Assembly (NCBI GenBank): GCA_003586115.2 | Contig: QVOM02000034.1 | Span: forward strand, 114,148,442-114,212,441 | DNA from: Salvator merianae | Taxonomy: Eukaryota; Chordata; Lepidosauria; Squamata; Teiidae | Direction of reading: 5' to 3' | DNA length: 64,000 nucleotides | Part shown: piece by piece, positions 58,761 through 64,000 of the stretch | Numbering within the stretch: position 1 is the stretch's first letter | How the letters are laid out: each line of letters opens with the position of its first letter | The notes under the pieces: generated by a model | What the model was told of the DNA's origin: nothing | Databases searched by the model: none | What the model saw: the letters and a program-made list of their open reading frames with translations, nothing else | Position numbers and translations under genes: made by a program

Positions 58761-61689
58761 TCCAATTTCTTTTTGCAATTTGCACTTTGCCTCACACAGT
58801 ATTTGAATTGCAACTGAGAAAACGCAATGGATACATTTTCATAGGGTATCAACAAAATTGACCAATAGGTTCCCTCAAAGCTCAAACAATTTCACCCTGA
58901 GGAGAGGAAAAGCCTATATAAAATTTTGCTTAAAATATATTTGTAGTGAATTTAGAGGTTTTTGCTGAGAAAATTTTGCTTTCTAACGAATCTAAAAGGA
59001 AATTTAAACCGCTAAGTTGATTTCCTGGCAGTTTCAGGCACCCTTATTTGATTAGGGAGGGCATTCTGTTGCAAAACGTATTTTTTAAATTTATTTTTAT
59101 TCGTTTTCTCCAAGTTACAAATAGATCGACTGCAATAAAATACAAAACATTCCATTCTTAATAATTCTGCCCACCCCATCCATTTCTATCATGTCCATCA
59201 AAATCAAAACCATTTTTCATATAATGAGAAATTATCTTCCATATCACTTTTCCAGCTTTTATTCCACTTGTTTCATATGCCTTGATATCTTCACCATTTC
59301 CTTTCTGCTACATAGGATAGCTTTTGACCCATATATATATATATATGTGGATGCTAAAAATGAGTTTAATGAAGGATAAAGTAACTTACATAACTTTATC
59401 CTACAACTTCCAAAGTGATAACTGTTTTAAAGTGAAGCAGCAGCATCTAATGTCAAAATTCCAATTAAACTATTCAGAGAATCACTAAAAAAAATAACAT
59501 AGGCCATTGGACTAGTTTGCTTTCTAAAATTAGAGATAGAGAAAGATAGTCAGAGATAGAGGAGGGTTCAATGGTTTCACTAGACTTGAGCCAAATCTAG
59601 TAAAACATTTGAATACTCCTCTATCTCTAATTATTTCTTATTTCTTTATTAAATACAATTAAAAAACATTAAACTGCATTCATATGAAAATGTACTGTAA
59701 TAATCCAGCAGTCTGACAGAATTGCCTTGTAATGATCTGGTATCATTAGCTGTCTGCATACCCATGCATCAACAGCCAATTACGTGTTGTGCAATTTTAT
59801 GTTATTTTTACTTAACTGGCCAAAAATATCCAGAATGCAGAAATGAAAAGGAATAGCTACACACACACACAAATAGTATTTGCACTACAAGTAATTCTGG
59901 AAGGTGATAGATACATATGAATTGAACTGCATTTTTTTTGTACCCCTTTTTGTTTAAAATTCCTATCTTAACAAGTAATCTGGACTTTCTGTGTCAAGGG
60001 GTCAAAATATGAATAATATCACTTGAAACTGAGAGATTTGAACTGTGTATCTTCTCTTAACAATAAACATTCCAGATGAGTTTCACCTATGAAGAAAAAA
60101 CAACAACAACTTCATAACTTTGCCAAGAAAAAAAATAATTTGTTTTGTTCTGGGAGATGACATGGTGGAATGAAACTAGTTAATACTTCACAAGTACTCT
60201 CCTAGAGAAATTTCATTAACTTCAGCAGGACCAATACTGAAAAAATATTTTCAGGATTGGTCTGCAATACCTAGGGATAAAGAAGTAGGATGCAATAATT
60301 TATATTAAACAAAAACTTCCAAGATGAGCCTTGTCTCAGAATAAAGCTTATACTAACATGTACCATATATCTTTGTTCATCTTCTGTAAATACATTATGT
60401 AGGTGTGTTTTTTTTTAAAAAAAATGTTTTTGTTTTTGTTTTGGGCTACATGTTTCATATTGGATCCATGCAGTTCCATGGCAAGCTTGCCGAACCAGCT
60501 GGTCTTACCTTTTTTCCCAGGAGATGTTGGAGATTGAAGATGTTGGAGATTGAAACCTGTGACCTTCTGCAAGTGGCATAAAAAGTAATCTAACTTAAAC
60601 ATTCACATATTGCACTCTGGGTTTGCAGGGAAGCAGTTCCAATAAACCTTTTATTGTATGTTGTGTACTGCACACTGAATTTGGAAACTGCCACTCCAGG
60701 TTGCTTTCTGTCTGATAAATATATTTATATATGGCATGCCATCAATCACTAAGGGGTAAGCTGGGAGCTTTAATGCAACCCACTTCTCTTCCAATCACTG
60801 CATGGTACATCAAGAATTTGCTGGTACTACACGGGGATGATAGCTTTCTTGTTTCAACAATTATGAGTCTTTGTTTCAGAAACCTTGTGATGGAACAGAT
60901 GATGGGGATGTTCTAAACATTAAAGGCTATGTGAATGGAGAATCAGAGATTCTTCTCTCCTCTTCCCATAATTCTGTGAATTTACCATGAGGCTGAGAGG
61001 AAGCAACCTGACTAAGGTCATCAAGTAAATCTTATTGCCAAGTGGGCAATTGAACTTGGGTCTCTCATGTTATAGTTTGTAAATGTAGCCACTACTTCAC
61101 AATGGATATCCCAAAAGAAGATGGAGAAGGAACTATGTGAGTAACCATATCATCAATGCAGGGTTTGTATGTGAAGAGGGAAGAGAGCTATTCTAATGCT
61201 CTTCCCCTTTTGAATTATGAGGAGGACTGCACTTTTAGTCTTCCTCTTAAAAGGGCAGTAGGCCGTCTGTATGTGTCCTACTGTTCCCACCCATTAAGAT
61301 GGAAGCTGAGGATTCCCAAGGCTGCAATGCTGATCGCTGCAGGCATCTCCTTTACCTGTCATGACTGAAGCTTGGAATTCACCTGCTGCAGTTCTGACAG
61401 CCAGGTAAGCCCCCCCCAATCAAGATCAAAGGTGTGGGGGCTGTACCTCCATCCATCAAGATCACAACCAGGGAATTCTCAGCTTCAATCCTGGTGGGTG
61501 GGGTGTCCATTTTCCTTGTTTGATAGGCCCCCCAATTAGACAGGTAGGTCTCCTTGAGCTACAGTAGCCCAGTTCATGGCAAGACCAGCTTCTTCTCTGC
61601 CAGTCAAGTTCTGTAAGGGGCATTTATGGCAGCATCTTGGTGGGGTGAGTACAGACTCATGCAGGTACCACACCTATTCAGTGCACTAA
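58761..61689. other. Unassigned DNA
   Basis: Almost 3 kb without a recognised gene or complete repeat. A short AT repeat lies at 59331-59346. 59075-59110 is T-rich and could be a decayed retroelement tail. Confidence 0.5.
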
Positions 61690-61840
61690 ATGTAAATGAG
61701 GAAGCAGAACTCAAAGACGTAGCTGTGCTAGTCTGGATGGGTAAACAAAGGGGTAGTAGCACCTTAGAGACTAACAGAGAAAAAGAAGTTGTTAACATGA
61801 CCTTCCATAGACTAAGCCTACTTCATCAGATGCATGAGGA
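61690..61840 (+). repeat. Old interspersed repeat with 'tagcaccttagagactaaca' core
   Basis: The core at 61758-61778 and the following 'cttcatcagatgcatgaggaggcag' are words I recognise from widespread reptile repeats. I cannot name the family with certainty. Confidence 0.55.
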
Positions 61841-61928
61841 GGCAGAGTTATATGGACTCTACTCCTATGTCACATTCATGTTACCATAAAGGGGCCATAT
61901 AGATCATCTCCAAGTTTGCAGAGATTGA

Positions 61929-62355
61929 GGACTTTTTCACACTTTAAGCTAGTGAGCATCAGGGATGCTCATTAGCTAAGTGTGTCCACACTGCATAGAG
62001 ACCCATGTGACCAGAAGCAGCCTACAGCTGCTTCTGATCACAGCTAGCAAATGCACAGCCACACATAGCCATGCAGCATACCGTGTCTGCGCCTCTGTGA
62101 TTGTGTGATTGTGCCTGCGTCCATCTGAGTAATCTGCAGCACTGCCAGTCACCATGGCAGAGGCCAGATACTTCCCAGCTGTTGTCAAAGTGAGGATTGG
62201 GAGTAGGATACCAGCATTTACAATGCAAATGCTGGTATCCTGCTCGTATTTCAGTTTAGAGCCCCACAGTGTGGATAGTGTCCGTGCTCCATGGTGCAGT
62301 CTACCTTAGAATGGAATAATTATCCCATTCTAAGGTGGAAAGTGCAAAAATGCCC
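61929..62355 (+). mobile_element. Family A element, TSD TGA
   Basis: The left tip GGACTTTTTCACACTTTAAG and the right tip (inverse of GGGCATTTTTGCACTTTCC) are flanked by TGA (61926-61928, 62356-62358). 427 bp. The right subterminal palindrome is 'ccttagaatgg' and its inverse (62301-62336). Confidence 0.88.
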
Positions 62356-62358
62356 TGA

Positions 62359-63334
62359 GAGTTACTTATTGCCATGAAGGAGCAGGTAGTTTCAATTCTT
62401 TGCTGTTACTGTCCAATTTGGTATTCAGTTTGTTCTCCTACCAGTGCTAAACGTGAACAGTATATTAGTAATGAACATACATGGTACTTTTCTGTGCACC
62501 TCCATTGCCTTTTCTTTCTTTTTACAAGTTTTCTAGAAATACACTTCTGTGAGCTATAACTTGATCCCTTATTGATTTCTGAGGCAGACAGATTTGGTCT
62601 TTCAACCCCTTGTGTGAACGTAATCTCAGGGGTTGTTAGCAAGGCTGGGACTTTGCCATATGTCTTTGTCTAAATAGATTTAGATGTCAGAAAATAGCAA
62701 GAAATTTCTCCAAAATATAATAAAATATAAGATCAATTGCTTTTTTACAGTTTCATTCTGAAAATGCACTTATAGTCCATTATAGTAAAAAAAAAAAAAA
62801 GATAAAATCCATATAGACATAACAACCAATATTACTTGAGCAAACTCAATCTATAAAAGCACTTAAATTTGAACTTCTATGTTCTGTTATTTAAATACTG
62901 TACTTCAATGTCACTGTTAATATCTTAAAACAAGTTCACTGGAAGGGTCTCCAAGCACTATGGCCAATTTTATACTTAAATTGGGCCAGATGTCTTCCTG
63001 ACATAGCTGAGGAAAGGGACCAGATTCCTAACCTTCCATCATACATGTAATATAATGCATGACATAAACATTACTGTCAAGGTCCTGATCAAAGGAGAGG
63101 TGCTTTATGTAATATTTGTTTGCCTTCTATGGCTTGAAGCTGCATATGTTGCTCTTCCCTATAGAGGCCCCTAATTGAAAATGTCCACAATTGAGTCAGC
63201 AATGATGACTGAGTAGATTCACTGGCTACAAAAGTTTTAGCAGGTGACCTTGCCTGTGGATTTCTCCCTTTATGTGGCACATTTCTGATGGAAGGATCTG
63301 CTTGGAAAAATCTGGTGTTAAGAGGGAATTATTC
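62359..63334. other. Unassigned DNA
   Basis: No recognised feature. Confidence 0.5.
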
Positions 63335-63342
63335 ACTCAAAC

Positions 63343-63710
63343 CAGTGGCGTAGCTACATGTTCCGCCACCCGGGGCGGACCAAACGGCGGCAGCTGAGGA
63401 GGGCGCCCCGCCCCGCCCTGCAGGACGCCCCGCCCTGCAGCTGCCTACTCCCGCTGCCGCCATGATGATGGCCGCGCGCGCGCACGCTAGCAGGCAGGTG
63501 AGCGAGCGGCGAGCGAGCGGCGGGCGGGGCGAGCGAGGCGAGCGAGCGGCGGGCGGGGCGAGCGAGCAGCGGACGTACCGGTAAGCCGACTAAAGATAAA
63601 CCGGACGCAGGGCGGGCGGGAGGGCCCAAGTCAAAGGCGGCCGCCGCCGCCCCCAACAAGGCGCCACCCAGTGCGCACCGCCACCCGAGCCCCCCCTTGC
63701 TACGCCAGTG
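63343..63710. mobile_element. GC-rich hAT-like element, 368 bp
   Basis: The ends CAGTGGCGTAGC and the inverse of CACTGGCGTAGC are flanked by ACTCAAAC (63335-63342) and GCTCAAAC (63711-63718), 7 of 8 identical. The interior is very GC- and CpG-rich with 'gcgagcgagcggcgggcggg' repeats (63500-63565). No transposase. The long minus-strand open frame over it is a compositional by-product. Confidence 0.85.
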
Positions 63711-63899
63711 GCTCAAACATTTATGTCAAAGTTGAGGTTTAAAGACTGCACAGGGAAAGGAACATGGTTCTTCAAATACTGTTGTACTACCATTCCCACT
63801 GGCCAGTTCTTCACTTCACATTGGAGATGACTTCATTCTGCGTAGATGGGAAAGGCAAACAATCTGCCACAGAAAAAGGAACCCTCCATATCTCCATTT

Positions 63900-64000
63900 A
63901 GCGGAGGAAGGCTGCTCTCCTGAGACCAGGAACTTGGAAAAGGAATTTGGAGAAAAACTACTTGGCTCTGGTAAGTCTGTGGAGTGGATACTCTGGGTTT
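63900..64000 (+). repeat. CR1 5'-end-like block at the window edge
   Basis: 63903-63969 matches the minus strand of 13946-14010, including the shared core 'cctgagaccaggaacttgg' at 63920-63938. The latter lies at the 5' edge of the CR1. A second CR1 of the same subfamily, on the plus strand, may start here and continue past the window. Confidence 0.5.

Noticed and set aside
63354..63716. 120-residue minus-strand open frame, Ala/Arg-rich
   Set aside because: It spans almost exactly the hAT-like element and is explained by its GC-rich repeats.

Overview
The window looks like intergenic or intronic DNA of a vertebrate, most likely a squamate reptile. The evidence is the repeat mix: a CR1 LINE ending in the ATTCTATG-type 3' repeat, a BovB-type RTE fragment, a lizard-style L1, L2-like LINE tails, a Tc1 element, a tRNA-derived SINE, several hAT-like elements and GATA/ATT microsatellites. 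The species cannot be fixed from this. I found no host protein-coding gene, rRNA, tRNA gene, CRISPR array or bacterial-type operon. The only long open frame is ORF1 of the CR1 element (12583-13584, minus). All other recognisable proteins are broken transposon or pseudogene pieces.

Layout. 1-4500: old RTE/BovB pieces, with a 5'-truncated L1 (2473-4184) between matching target-site duplications (TSDs). 5645-7164: decayed Tc1 element with about 200-bp inverted ends. 7542-14010: a nearly complete CR1 on the minus strand, cut by three later insertions, each with its own TSD: a solo LTR (7883-8456, 5 bp), a GC-rich TIR element (8902-9517, 3 bp) and a palindrome-rich hAT-like element (9760-10589, 8 bp). 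14-40 kb: mostly unassigned AT-rich DNA studded with short TIR elements, a second copy of the palindromic hAT-like element (18459-19200), a SINE (32675-33030) and LINE tails. 40.5-42.5 kb: a GC-rich golgin-like coiled-coil remnant followed by a LINE endonuclease fragment. 44.1-47.6 kb: a decayed minus-strand LINE interrupted by TIR elements. 48-64 kb: more TIR elements, microsatellites, a GC-rich hAT-like element (63343-63710) and, at the right edge, about 65 bp matching the 5' end of the CR1.

The main pattern is a set of non-autonomous TIR families, called A (tips GGGCCTGTTCACACTT), B (tips GGGCCTTTCTGCAC) and C (135-bp palindromes, tips GGCTGCATCC). They are scattered over the whole window. 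When element ends are set by the TIR, the flanks are usually an exact 3-bp duplication whose sequence varies (ATT, ACA, TTA, TGA, TTT, TAT, ATA, GAA). This separates them from the hAT-like copies (8-bp TSD). The 3-bp size resembles PIF/Harbinger, but the unconstrained target does not. No transposase for A, B or C is present here. There is no cooperating gene system in the window; its content is a record of nested insertions.
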